Source of the DNA: JBDKVA01 sp039679375 | GTDB taxonomy: Bacteria; Bacillota; Clostridia; Acetivibrionales; DTU013 | Assembly: GCA_039679375.1 (NCBI GenBank) | Contig: JBDKVA010000061.1 | Span: 1-53,958, forward strand | DNA length: 53,958 nt | Direction: 5' to 3' | Shown: in pieces, positions 1 through 8,717 of the stretch | Numbering within the stretch: position 1 is the first letter of the stretch | Layout: each line of letters starts with the position of its first letter | Translations under genes and position numbers: made by a program | Notes under the pieces: generated by a model | What the model was told of the DNA's origin: nothing | What the model saw: the letters and a program-made list of their open reading frames with translations, nothing else | Database searches by the model: none

Positions 1-2
1 AT

Positions 3-2705
3 TTCCTGATGCTTCTTTCCATATCTATGACTATTATTACTATAGCAGTTTCGTTCCTGCTGCTCTATTCCACTACCATGAGATATACCCGCAGCATGGC
101 TGACGATATAAGCCGTTCAGAATTTGAATATATTGTAACGACTGTAGAAAGAGACTATAACAACCTTATCAATATTTCAAACAGTATCAATAATAATAAT
201 AAGCTGAAAGATTTGATCATGCTGTTAAAATCCGAAGATACTGACATTTCCGAATACAAAAAGGCTTACGATTATATAACGGAATTCCTGATCGGGCTGA
301 AAAATGCAAATAGCTTCATTAAAAGTATCAGCATTATAAGCGGTGAAGAAAGATTGTATACTCTTGACTATCTTTTCAGCCATGATCTGGCGGAAGAGCT
401 TAAGGATGAAAACATAAACGGAATGGAATTATGCTATCCCGCGGATATAGGGAACGGCATAAGCTTCGGCCCCCCCATTTATTCTCTTATAGACAGCCTT
501 AACGGGATGGTTTACATCAAGTTCGGCCTTAGCGACAGCACCTCGTTTTACGGCAATGTATACATCCTGCTGAATAATTCCATGTTCTCCAGGATGGCAG
601 AAGGAAATGAGAATCTCCTGATATATGATAATAAAGATACCGTACTCTATAATAGTATGGGTAAATACGGATCAAAATTTAATAATAAAAATGCGGAAGC
701 TTTTCTAAAAGAACTTGAGTCCCAGGGCTCGGTAACCGTTTACAGGCAAATGATGGATAACGGCTGGACTGTAGCTTATATGATTGACAGAACTGTTTTT
801 TCCGACAACCGCCGGATAGCATGGATGATAATCATTTCTATTTTTGCAGGTTTTATATGTTCTGTTTTCATATCAAGCAGGCTGTCCGGAAATATACTCC
901 GACCGGTTGTAAGTCTCGTGAAATTATTATCCGGCTATGGCGAAGAACATAAAAAGTATAATATAAATATATCTAAAAGGAAAATATCCCTGAGAACCAA
1001 AATATTCGGTTATTTTCTTGCGACCACTATTTTGCCTGTGCTCATCTTTTTACTATTATTCTATACACAGTCAATGAGTCTGATAAAAGAACAGATACTT
1101 AAAGAATATGATATAACATTTACAAGGATGGCTAAAAATGTTGATAAGCATTTTACAGATAAATCATCGGCATTTCAAAACCTCCTTTACAACATCGCCG
1201 TCCAGGAATATCTTTTTAACCGTTCCCAGGGAGATGAAGCGAACATAAGGGACATACTTACAGATTATAAATACCTTGGATTGGAGGATAATAGGATCAG
1301 TTTTAATGACAATGACTGCAGGCTTGTTTTCAGCAACTATTTGAACACGGCGGAAAGTATGGATAAAAATACTTTATTGAACCTGCAGAACCTGAAACAA
1401 GGCTTTATCTGGTTCTATTCGCGTGATGAGCTGAACAGGAACATACTTACCCTTGGAACCAGGGTCAAGGCCATTTCTGTAGTAGACAGCAACAACCGTA
1501 CAATTTACGGAAGGCTGGAAATGCAGTTGAGAGATATAAATAGCATATATGAAAATCTTGAGACGAGTGCATCGCATGTTTTTATATCGGACAATTCAGG
1601 CAGGGATATAACCAGTGAATTTTCAAAAAGCCTGTTTGAAAAGCCGCCTGAAGGAATATCCGGAAGTATGGAGCTTAATTCGGACGGAAAAAAATATATG
1701 GTGTATTATCACAGCATTAATAAAACACAATGGAAGCTTGTTGCCAAATATGACTTCGGAGATATAACGGAACAGGGTTATACTATTCTATCAAATAATA
1801 TATATATCATAATGATAATAATATTGCTTATTATTGTATTTTCCTATTTTATTTCATTGCTTATACTGAAGCCTGCAAATGCTTTTAACAATATAATGGA
1901 GGATTACCGGCTTGGCGACGATGTGAATGCCGACATTATGGCTGATAATTTCATATATGAAATTGACAGTCTCGGTATCAGCTTTAATAAAATGATTGAA
2001 AGGATTGAAGATCTGTTTGATAATCTCCTTATAGCAAACAGGGAAAAAAACCAGTTGAAATTCCAAATAAAAGCGGCTGAAATGGTTGCATTGCAGGCAC
2101 AGATCAATCCACATTTTCTGTATAATACGCTGAACAATCTGATATTTCTGATTGACAATGGCTATAAGGAAAAGGCCCACATAATTGTCTCTTCGCTTGT
2201 AAAGCTTTTCAGATTCGGAATAAGCAGAGGCGACAGGATTATAACAATAAGTGAGGAAATTGCATATGCCAAGGCATATGCCGAGATTATATCCATTCGA
2301 TACGGAGAGGCTATAATATTTGAATGGGATGTCTGTGAAAGGCTGCTGGAGTACAGAACCCTGAAGCTGATTTTACAGCCGCTTATGGAAAATTCAGTGC
2401 AGCATGGCTTCAGGGATAAGCAGTCAGGCTGCATTATCAAGGTAAAGTGTTTTAAAGATGGCAATGCCATTAAGTTCTCGGTATCAGATAACGGTAATGG
2501 AATTACAGAGGCGGAGCTTGATAAAATAAGAACGACCCTGGCGTCTGATAATATCGACGACAGAGTAGGCATCTATAATGTTCAGGCCAGAATCAGACTG
2601 CAGTATGGAAGAGAATATGGCCTTGAGCTTGACAGTATTCCAGAAACGGGGACTACTGTTACAATTACAATACCGGTAGATGAAGAAGGACTGGAACGGC
2701 TATGA
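3..2705 (+). CDS. Sensor histidine kinase, YesM family, with two tandem sensor modules (5' truncated)
   Basis: Membrane kinase expected to sense an extracellular ligand and phosphorylate a YesN-type regulator. The frame is open to the left edge, so the true start is missing; the first visible Met is at base 9. Numbered from that Met: TM ~1-25, extracellular segment, TM ~272-294 with a short HAMP-like stretch, then a second complete unit starting near residue 323 (a KISLRTKIF stretch that looks like the start of a YesM protein), TM ~331-353, second extracellular segment, TM ~609-630, HAMP, the His-kinase motif QAQINPHFLYN with His702, and an ATPase domain with DNGNG. YesM proteins usually have one sensor unit and about 580-600 residues, so this 898-residue form resembles a fusion. 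Its partner regulator is not next to it; the following gene is convergent, 30 bp away. Confidence 0.9.
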   Translation, partial: FLMLLSISMTIITIAVSFLLLYSTTMRYTRSMADDISRSEFEYIVTTVERDYNNLINISNSINNNNKLKDLIMLLKSEDTDISEYKKAYDYITEFLIGLKNANSFIKSISIISGEERLYTLDYLFSHDLAEELKDENINGMELCYPADIGNGISFGPPIYSLIDSLNGMVYIKFGLSDSTSFYGNVYILLNNSMFSRMAEGNENLLIYDNKDTVLYNSMGKYGSKFNNKNAEAFLKELESQGSVTVYRQMMDNGWTVAYMIDRTVFSDNRRIAWMIIISIFAGFICSVFISSRLSGNILRPVVSLVKLLSGYGEEHKKYNINISKRKISLRTKIFGYFLATTILPVLIFLLLFYTQSMSLIKEQILKEYDITFTRMAKNVDKHFTDKSSAFQNLLYNIAVQEYLFNRSQGDEANIRDILTDYKYLGLEDNRISFNDNDCRLVFSNYLNTAESMDKNTLLNLQNLKQGFIWFYSRDELNRNILTLGTRVKAISVVDSNNRTIYGRLEMQLRDINSIYENLETSASHVFISDNSGRDITSEFSKSLFEKPPEGISGSMELNSDGKKYMVYYHSINKTQWKLVAKYDFGDITEQGYTILSNNIYIIMIIILLIIVFSYFISLLILKPANAFNNIMEDYRLGDDVNADIMADNFIYEIDSLGISFNKMIERIEDLFDNLLIANREKNQLKFQIKAAEMVALQAQINPHFLYNTLNNLIFLIDNGYKEKAHIIVSSLVKLFRFGISRGDRIITISEEIAYAKAYAEIISIRYGEAIIFEWDVCERLLEYRTLKLILQPLMENSVQHGFRDKQSGCIIKVKCFKDGNAIKFSVSDNGNGITEAELDKIRTTLASDNIDDRVGIYNVQARIRLQYGREYGLELDSIPETGTTVTITIPVDEEGLERL

Positions 2706-2735
2706 CTCTTGGTGAAAATGCACCATCGTGATACG

Positions 2736-3749
2736 TTAATATTCTTTGAATATTCTCTTGATCTCCGCCGGACAATCGGTTTTAGCAAGTGCAAAACGCA
2801 GGAGCACTGCAGCTTTCTGGGGATTGAGATCATGGGCGGGAATAATCCGCTCGCAACTCATATGATAAGTATCACTAACGCCGCCCGTGCTGACACGGGA
2901 GCTGCGGACAAGAACAGGCATTCTTTCGGCAGTCTCCGGATTTTCCTTTTTGTCATAAGCTTTTGTGATAGCACTGACAACAGCGCCGTTACCCAGGCCT
3001 GCCACGACAACGCCCTGACATCCGTCTGCTAACGCAGCTTTGAACAGGACGTCATCACAACCCTGATACATATAAAGGATCTTGACTTTTGGCATCTCAC
3101 CATATCGAATACCGGCAAACTCAGATGAGACGGTATGACGCTTTACGGACTTGTAAAAATAGTCAACATAGCCGTCTCTCACCATGCCAAGAACACCATA
3201 GAGCGGAGCCTGAAAGGCATCCGTCTTAAAAGTGGAAAACTTGACAGTGTCCCGGGCCGATAAGATAAGGTCATTCATTACAATAACAACACCCGCGCCG
3301 GAAGAAGCGTCTGATACTGCACAGCAGACGGCATTGTACAGATTCAGCATGCCGTCCGAGCTGATGACGTTGGCCGGACGCATAGCGCCTGTGATAACGA
3401 CAGGTTTTGGGCTATCGACTGTAAGATTCAGGAAAAAGGCCGTTTCCTCTATCGTGTCAGTTCCATGGGTTATGACAACGCCGTCGCAGTCATCACTTGC
3501 CAAAAGCGTATTAACACGTCCAGACAAGTCAAATGAATCGCCGTCAGTAATGTCTGTACTGGGTTTAATGAAAACCTGCTCAGACGACATAACAGCAATT
3601 TCTGACAGCTCAGGGAGCTGCTCAATGAGGTCACCGGCAGAAATGTTGGGATATTTATAGCCTTCGGTTGAGACACGGCTTCTGGCCTCGCAGGCAATCG
3701 TACCGCCGGTAGCAAGCAAATGAATTCTTTTTAGGCTGTGATTACTCAT
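2736..3749 (-). CDS. L-asparaginase (type I/II asparaginase family)
   Basis: Cytoplasmic amidohydrolase releasing ammonia from asparagine or a related amide. Both family signatures are present: ATGGTIA near the N-terminus, with the nucleophile Thr17, and THGTDTIEETA, plus a GAMRP segment typical of the fold. No signal peptide. The start is set at the ATG at 3749 because an AAGGGGAG ribosome site lies about 11 bases upstream; the in-frame Met 17 codons earlier has no such site. The result is 337 residues, normal for the family. It is the last gene of the minus-strand block that begins with an ABC importer, and ends 30 bp from the convergent kinase. The family call is firm. Whether the substrate is asparagine or an amide made by the rest of the cluster is open. 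Confidence 0.9.
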   Translation of the reverse strand: MSNHSLKRIHLLATGGTIACEARSRVSTEGYKYPNISAGDLIEQLPELSEIAVMSSEQVFIKPSTDITDGDSFDLSGRVNTLLASDDCDGVVITHGTDTIEETAFFLNLTVDSPKPVVITGAMRPANVISSDGMLNLYNAVCCAVSDASSGAGVVIVMNDLILSARDTVKFSTFKTDAFQAPLYGVLGMVRDGYVDYFYKSVKRHTVSSEFAGIRYGEMPKVKILYMYQGCDDVLFKAALADGCQGVVVAGLGNGAVVSAITKAYDKKENPETAERMPVLVRSSRVSTGGVSDTYHMSCERIIPAHDLNPQKAAVLLRFALAKTDCPAEIKRIFKEY

Positions 3750-3897
3750 TTCTATGAATTCTCCCCTTCTGATACTGAAAGCGACATCTGCAATAGTCAA
3801 AACCGTTAGCGCAGATACATCGGACCGCCCCTATGCCATTCAGATTACAAGCATAGAGACGGCCTGATCATCTTATGCAGCACTCCCGTCTTTGGAA

Positions 3898-4653
3898 TCA
3901 GTCGTCCGAATGCTGATCAACGCGCTGCGGATTGGTGACAATGTAGTCCTTTTCCTGTACATAATGCTCAAACCAGATGTAATGAGTCTTTCCCTTCCCG
4001 TCACAGGACAGGCAGTGGTCCAGGCCGGCCTCCACATAGCTGATATCACCGGGTTTCTGAGGAGTCTTTTCACCTTCTACATCCAGTATCATATCGGCAT
4101 CGTTCAGAATGATATTCCATTGTGCAACTGCCGGATGGCCCTTCTCAAAGGTACCGCCGGCACTGTTGGATTCAACGACACCCATCAGGCAGCGGTTCAG
4201 GCGCTTGGTTGCCAGAATTGTCCAGCTGCGGGTGCCGGGAGTCTTACAGGACTGCCAGTATTCCTGAGCATTGCTGATGCTGATGAAATAGGGCAATACA
4301 ATGTGGAACGTATTATAAATCTTCATATCGTGGTCCGTCAAGTCTACAACAAATTTCGTGTAAACAAGCTCGGTAGTTGCATGGATTTTGAACGGTTCGT
4401 CAAGGTTTGCAATGAAAAAAGACAGTTCTGTGATGTTATAAGCCTTGTCCCTGGTGGTCACATAGCCGGTGCCGCCGGTAAAGCTGAAGATCTGGTGTGC
4501 CTGATGATAAACAGTGGGCCTGGCATTGCAGCCTTCCTTCAGAACACCGCGGTAAACCTGCACAGAAGGATAGACGTCGTTAAGTACTCTGGTTTCGGCA
4601 AAGCCGTTTTCAAAATGAAGCTGGATATCCTCGTTTCTAACAGAATGAAGCAT
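3898..4653 (-). CDS. Bicupin-like protein of unknown substrate
   Basis: A 251-residue soluble protein, probably two cupin beta-barrels. The N-terminal half has a stretch resembling an AraC-type sugar-sensing cupin (HQIFSFTGGTGYVTTRDKA, then ITELSFFIANLDEPFKIHA). The C-terminal half ends with a second cupin-like segment (GDISYVEAGLDHCLSCDGK) with a His-Cys pair. No DNA-binding domain follows, so it is more likely an isomerase, a dioxygenase-like enzyme or a ligand-binding protein than a regulator. It starts at ATG 4653 behind an AGGAGG-type site, sits 38 bp below the URO-D-like gene and belongs to the same operon. The cupin fold is a moderately confident call; no reaction can be named from sequence alone. 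Confidence 0.6.
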   Translation of the reverse strand: MLHSVRNEDIQLHFENGFAETRVLNDVYPSVQVYRGVLKEGCNARPTVYHQAHQIFSFTGGTGYVTTRDKAYNITELSFFIANLDEPFKIHATTELVYTKFVVDLTDHDMKIYNTFHIVLPYFISISNAQEYWQSCKTPGTRSWTILATKRLNRCLMGVVESNSAGGTFEKGHPAVAQWNIILNDADMILDVEGEKTPQKPGDISYVEAGLDHCLSCDGKGKTHYIWFEHYVQEKDYIVTNPQRVDQHSDD

Positions 4654-4691
4654 ATTGGTAACCTCCTAAATTATTCGTTATATTTTAAGTT

Positions 4692-5846
4692 TTAATATCT
4701 GCCGTATTTTTGTACCGCGTACATCGCTGCACGCAGGCTGGTAAGCATAGTGCCATAGTTCACCGAGCCGGCCGCATCAATTTTCAGGCCTCTGGTTCCC
4801 AGTGCCTTTGCCATCTCACAGTCACGCCTGACTTCTGCGATGATTTTTTCTTCGTCATTCGACATTAGCGTGTTCGGGCTCAGACAGCCGTCAACGCGGG
4901 TGTTCGGCATATACTTGCGAATCTGATCCAATAATACGGTTGGCCCGAATTGCACGGCACTAAACTCCAGCTTGCTTAGAATCGGCAGCAGATGTCCCAT
5001 GGCAGAGTCTGAATGCTGATACCTGCAGTTTTTGTTCCGATCCGGGCAGGTGTAATCAAATATCCGCTTTAAAATCGGATATGCATATTCCTCATACAGG
5101 TCCTCGGTCAGCATGGAGCAGTTATCGTCGTTGAAACGATAAGGATACGTGTTGTCCGCCATTTTTTCGATTCCCGCTTCTTCTTCAAAGATCCTGACAT
5201 ATGCCATCAGGACGTCGCTAATACCATTGAAGAAACGATGTGCCAGATCCGGCTCATCATAGAGCAGGAAGATGGTGTTTTCAACGCCATAGATGGACAT
5301 TGCCAATGTAACCGGTCCGCGCACGCGTCGGCCATACCAGTACGGATCCGGCGTTTCACCGGTTTCTTCAAAAATGCGCTTCTTCTCTGCATCCCAGTTT
5401 GAAGGCAGGATGAATTCCCGGAGATTCGGAAGCAGTTTTTCTGTCTTCTCCAACTGCGCTTCGAGCGCTAACGGCGCTGTTATATCACTGTGCAGCCACT
5501 CTACATGGTCATGCTCCGTATACGCGCCGCCAAACACTGTACCGTGCAGCTTAACAGCCGGAAACTTCAGATGCGGCTTTGGCTCCTCACGAAGGATACG
5601 TTTGCCGATGATCTTCTCTGCTTTGTCGTTATAACGTTTGCGGTATTCTGTCATCTCTGCGGGCGGTACATGCGTCCAGGGATGCATATCGAGACCAAGC
5701 TCTGTAATCACGCACTCGTCGAGCACATCAATACCAAACGCAACCTGCGGCGCGTCCTTATAGAAGCAATTGTCCCGCAGCGCCAGCTCGTTATCTTTCC
5801 AGAATTGCTCTACATCCAGTTCCGGATATCGCAATTGTTTTTCCAT
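4692..5846 (-). CDS. Uroporphyrinogen decarboxylase-like (URO-D clan) protein
   Basis: A 384-residue TIM-barrel protein of the URO-D/MtaA clan, which holds true HemE enzymes and many cobamide- or thiol-linked methyltransferases in catabolic operons. Visible pieces include the RYQHSDSAMGHLLPIL segment, the FGPTVLLDQIRKYMPNTRVD strand region and the C-terminal LGTRGLKIDAAGSVNYGT. The operon context (isomerases, cupin, asparaginase) argues against a role in heme synthesis. The start is chosen at ATG 5846, seven bases after GGAGG; a TTG two codons earlier is too close to that site. The stop of the preceding isomerase gene (5849-5851) falls within the spacer, so the genes are translationally coupled. 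No corrinoid protein is nearby, so a methyltransferase role is inference only. Confidence 0.75.
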   Translation of the reverse strand: MEKQLRYPELDVEQFWKDNELALRDNCFYKDAPQVAFGIDVLDECVITELGLDMHPWTHVPPAEMTEYRKRYNDKAEKIIGKRILREEPKPHLKFPAVKLHGTVFGGAYTEHDHVEWLHSDITAPLALEAQLEKTEKLLPNLREFILPSNWDAEKKRIFEETGETPDPYWYGRRVRGPVTLAMSIYGVENTIFLLYDEPDLAHRFFNGISDVLMAYVRIFEEEAGIEKMADNTYPYRFNDDNCSMLTEDLYEEYAYPILKRIFDYTCPDRNKNCRYQHSDSAMGHLLPILSKLEFSAVQFGPTVLLDQIRKYMPNTRVDGCLSPNTLMSNDEEKIIAEVRRDCEMAKALGTRGLKIDAAGSVNYGTMLTSLRAAMYAVQKYGRY

Positions 5847-5848
5847 TA

Positions 5849-6685
5849 TCAATCCTCCAAATAACGTTCCATAATCTTAAAGGTCTGTGCGTCCGCTTTT
5901 TCAGGCGTACGCCAATACCGTTCATGAGTAATTTCAAAACAGATAGGGCCTGTATAGTGATATGTATTCAGGCAATGCAGCATATCGTCAAGCGGTAAAA
6001 TACCATCACCCCATGCCAAATGGCCCATCGGTTCACCATCAATGAAATGCAGATTCCTGATATCGTCTCCGAACGTTTCGAACCACTCCCAGACTGTTTC
6101 ATTACTGGCGCCCATAGCAGTCGTATCAATCATCGCTTTACAGTTAGGATGTCCCACATCATTAAGCAGTTGCTTCACATCCTGCAGTGTAACAGCAGTT
6201 CTTGTCTCCTGCGGGCGCGAGCTTTCAACAGTCAGGGTCACACCACAGCGGCGGCCCTCTTCAGCAACGCGGCACAACAATTCGCAAGCCCGCTTCCATG
6301 CATTCGCACGCGGTGTGTTAAAAAATCCATTCCCCGCATTGACTGTCATCAATGGAACCTCCAGTTCCGACGCGGCATGAATCCCATTCGTGAAATAGCG
6401 ACATGCCTGCCGGATATGTTCTTTACCATAAATACCGAACTGGTACATCTGATGACTTGCACAGGCTGTAAAGCTTATGCATTTCAAATGGTGTTCCCGG
6501 AATTGCCGGGCCAGGGCAGGAATATCATCATAACCACTATCATCGATTTGGAAATGAGGCGGGCCTGCCCAAAAGGCGATAGAGGAAAAACCGGTCTTTT
6601 CAAGCGCTTTCAGGCAGTATTCCAGAGAAAACCGTTTATAATGCCAGTTCATGGCAGCGAGCTGCTCACGCTTAACCGATGGCAT
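5849..6685 (-). CDS. Sugar phosphate isomerase/epimerase, TIM barrel (first of a pair)
   Basis: A 278-residue AP-endonuclease-2/xylose-isomerase-like TIM barrel, the family of IolE, IolI and hydroxypyruvate isomerase, which shifts carbonyl groups on keto sugars or sugar acids with a divalent metal. Metal-ligand-type positions are visible at TVESS (Glu), MIDTTAM (Asp), NLHFIDGE (His) and CFEITHERY (Glu). It has no signal peptide and is cytoplasmic. The start ATG at 6685 overlaps the end of the upstream isomerase gene by 14 bp, with the ribosome site inside that gene's last codons, so the two are coupled. The two paralogs differ in sequence, which suggests successive steps or a hetero-pair rather than a recent duplication. 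Confidence 0.85.
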   Translation of the reverse strand: MPSVKREQLAAMNWHYKRFSLEYCLKALEKTGFSSIAFWAGPPHFQIDDSGYDDIPALARQFREHHLKCISFTACASHQMYQFGIYGKEHIRQACRYFTNGIHAASELEVPLMTVNAGNGFFNTPRANAWKRACELLCRVAEEGRRCGVTLTVESSRPQETRTAVTLQDVKQLLNDVGHPNCKAMIDTTAMGASNETVWEWFETFGDDIRNLHFIDGEPMGHLAWGDGILPLDDMLHCLNTYHYTGPICFEITHERYWRTPEKADAQTFKIMERYLED

Positions 6686-7547
6686 TACTTCTCACCTCAC
6701 AGTCTTGCAGGTACGGACGCAGTGCCTGCAGGTTCTGCGTATCAGCCTGCACAGGATGCTGGCTGTAGGCGGCAAGATTTACCTTAAGGCCAACGTTTCC
6801 CCGGTATCCGGAAGCAGCGAGCTCTTTCAAATAGCGCTCAACAGGGTACACACCGGTTCCCCAGATATAGTGCCCGCCGCCGGCACGGCCATCTGCAAAA
6901 CGCACATAGGCAATTTGCTGCGGCAGCTCAGTAAACCACTGTGTAATGGTTTCTCCTGCTTCACTCATGGCTACGGTATCCAATGTTGCCTTTAGCAGCG
7001 GATGGTTCACTGACTGCAGGACGGTTTTCAGTTCCTGTAATGTGCACAGGGTAACCTCACTCCCCACAGGAGCCGTCTCAACTGCAATCGTCACGCCGGA
7101 TTTTTCCGCCTCTAAGCAAAGCGCGCGTAATGTATCAATTGCTCTGGCCAGTGCGGAAACAGGCGATTCATCCCAGAATGCGCCGGACATGGTAACCGCC
7201 AGGATCTTTGCACCCAGCTCCTGTGCCGCAGTCAGGCAATTCTTGTAATATTGCATAGAGCGCTGACGACGCTCAGTATCTGTAGCGTTCAATATAAACC
7301 GCAGGGTAGCGCTCTCCGGGGTTACGACTGCCGTATCCAGGCCTGCATCAAGAATCATATTCCTGAGCTGCGCCAGATCCTCATGGTTTCTGTCGTTAAT
7401 CCAGACATGCGGCGGCATGGTCACCAAATCTATGGATGTAAACCCCAATTCCTTCTGAGTACAAAGGAAATAATCAAAAGGGAAATATTGATAATGAATG
7501 TTTGTAGGAAGTAATCTTCTTTGGTCAAACGGAAGGCAATGATTCAT
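6672..7547 (-). CDS. Sugar phosphate isomerase/epimerase, TIM barrel (second of a pair)
   Basis: A 291-residue protein of the same AP-endonuclease-2 TIM-barrel family as its downstream neighbour. Family landmarks are AVTMSGAFWDESP, TIAVETAPVGSE with the Glu ligand, KATLDTVAMSEAG with the Asp ligand, and VRFADGRAGGGHYIWGTG. The final LKVNLAAYSQ carries Lys and Asn where the family normally has a Glu ligand, so it may be altered or inactive in catalysis; only an alignment can settle this. ATG 7547 lies behind a GGGGGTGG site. It is the first gene of the group downstream of lysR, and a palindromic repeat at 7624-7643 lies about 80 bp upstream of its start. Confidence 0.8.
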   Translation of the reverse strand: MNHCLPFDQRRLLPTNIHYQYFPFDYFLCTQKELGFTSIDLVTMPPHVWINDRNHEDLAQLRNMILDAGLDTAVVTPESATLRFILNATDTERRQRSMQYYKNCLTAAQELGAKILAVTMSGAFWDESPVSALARAIDTLRALCLEAEKSGVTIAVETAPVGSEVTLCTLQELKTVLQSVNHPLLKATLDTVAMSEAGETITQWFTELPQQIAYVRFADGRAGGGHYIWGTGVYPVERYLKELAASGYRGNVGLKVNLAAYSQHPVQADTQNLQALRPYLQDCEVRSNAIG

Positions 7548-7623
7548 AGGCCACCCCCATATTATCTTCTGCCATGTTGGATTTACGAACTACGCTGGTC
7601 TGTCCATACAGAATACTCAGCTA

Positions 7624-7646
7624 GGAGTCTCCGCGCGGACTCCCGG
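7624..7646. promoter_or_regulatory. Palindromic repeat, copy 1, between lysR and the isomerase genes
   Basis: The pattern is GGAGT, 2 bases, CCG, 2 bases, CGG, ACTCC, followed by CGG. The second copy at 8619-8641 differs at only two positions, both pyrimidine changes, and has the same orientation. It can fold as a hairpin just after the lysR stop (terminator or attenuator) or act as a DNA operator about 80 bp ahead of the isomerase start. There is no T-tract on either side, which favours the operator reading. Confidence 0.55.
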
Positions 7647-7654
7647 ATACGTCA

Positions 7655-8578
7655 CTATCTGTCCAATCGCTTCAGGTAAGGTCTCTCGTCAAGAAAATGC
7701 GAAAGCTGGGTTTCAAAGAAATAATTTCTTGAACTGCTGCTATCGTAAAACTGGGATGTAATTTTAAATGTTACCGCATCCGGCGGCGAATTTGCAGCGA
7801 ACGGTAAGATTAAAAAATTGTGTTTTTCTTGTAAGTCAATCGCAACGGTAATTGGTGCAATTGCCCAGCTTGACGGCTCCGTCAGAAAGGCCGGAAGGGT
7901 TGAAGCGGCATTGATTGAAACCCGCGGCGGCTTTTGACCTTGGAACATAGTCTCATGCCAGCGTATAAAATAATTTTTCCATGAGAACGAAAGATAGATT
8001 TCATTCTGCGCATCCAAATCCTCAACACGGATTGGCTCATTTGGGTAAATCGAATTATGCGGTACAAGAACACAAAACTCCTCAGAAAAAAGCGGATGAA
8101 TTTTCAAATTTTTATTACTGGTAGGATTCCTCAAAAAGGCAACATCCAAATCACCGCGCTCAAGCAATGAATACATTGTTCCGGTTCCGTAGCTTTCCAG
8201 CCTGTATGTGGCATGACCGGCCGTATGAGATGATGCGCTTAACATCTCCTTCAGCAATTTAGAAAACAAAAACACATTCAGACTGTCGTGGCATCCTATA
8301 TTTAAAGCGGCAAGCGGATTTCTCCCCCTAAAATTGGATAGTTTTTTCCACGAAGCTTCCCATTCAAAAGCACTCTCCGCGAACCGCTCCCCGTCTGGCG
8401 TCAGCTCGATTTCATTGTGGCCCTTCTTCCGAACAATAAGTTGTACCCCAAGTTCATTCTCCAGCTGTACCAAACGGTAACTGACAGTGGGTTGCGTAAC
8501 ATACAAAAACTCTGCTGCTTTAGAAATACTATTCATTTTTACGACTGCCAAAAAAGTCAACATTTCCAAATGTGTCAC
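7655..8578 (-). CDS. LysR-family transcriptional regulator
   Basis: DNA-binding regulator with the standard layout: an N-terminal winged helix-turn-helix (SISKAAEFLYVTQPTVSYRL, then LENELGVQLIVRK) and a LysR substrate-binding domain from about residue 85 to the end. The GTG at 8578 is chosen as start because AGGAGGT lies six bases upstream; the Met seven codons earlier overlaps that site. The result is 307 residues, typical of the family. It sits in the middle of, and in the same direction as, the catabolic block it probably controls. Near-identical palindromic elements lie just before it (8618-8639) and just after it (7624-7643, ahead of the isomerase genes), as expected for autoregulation plus control of the downstream genes. 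The effector is unknown. Confidence 0.92.
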   Translation of the reverse strand: MTHLEMLTFLAVVKMNSISKAAEFLYVTQPTVSYRLVQLENELGVQLIVRKKGHNEIELTPDGERFAESAFEWEASWKKLSNFRGRNPLAALNIGCHDSLNVFLFSKLLKEMLSASSHTAGHATYRLESYGTGTMYSLLERGDLDVAFLRNPTSNKNLKIHPLFSEEFCVLVPHNSIYPNEPIRVEDLDAQNEIYLSFSWKNYFIRWHETMFQGQKPPRVSINAASTLPAFLTEPSSWAIAPITVAIDLQEKHNFLILPFAANSPPDAVTFKITSQFYDSSSSRNYFFETQLSHFLDERPYLKRLDR

Positions 8579-8615
8579 CCTTGCACCTCCTAACTGCAAC
8601 CACCGTATATCTGCC

Positions 8616-8641
8616 CCGGGAGTTTCCGTGCGGACTCCCGG
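8616..8641. promoter_or_regulatory. Palindromic repeat, copy 2, upstream of lysR
   Basis: CCGGGAGT and ACTCCCGG enclose a small inner CCG/CGG pair, the same architecture as copy 1 at 7624. It lies 38 bp upstream of the GTG start of lysR and 77 bp downstream of the carboxypeptidase stop. A LysR autoregulatory operator is the preferred explanation; a transcript-processing hairpin is the alternative. Confidence 0.55.
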
Positions 8642-8717
8642 TAAACAGTATATAGTATCACAAGCTGGTTCGTCGTTTTATGCATAGTAACTGCTTTATA
8701 CCGGCGCCTTAGATCAA

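Noticed and set aside
4692..5846. HemE (heme biosynthesis).
   Set aside because: No other heme gene is near, and the operon is catabolic. The URO-D clan contains many non-heme members.
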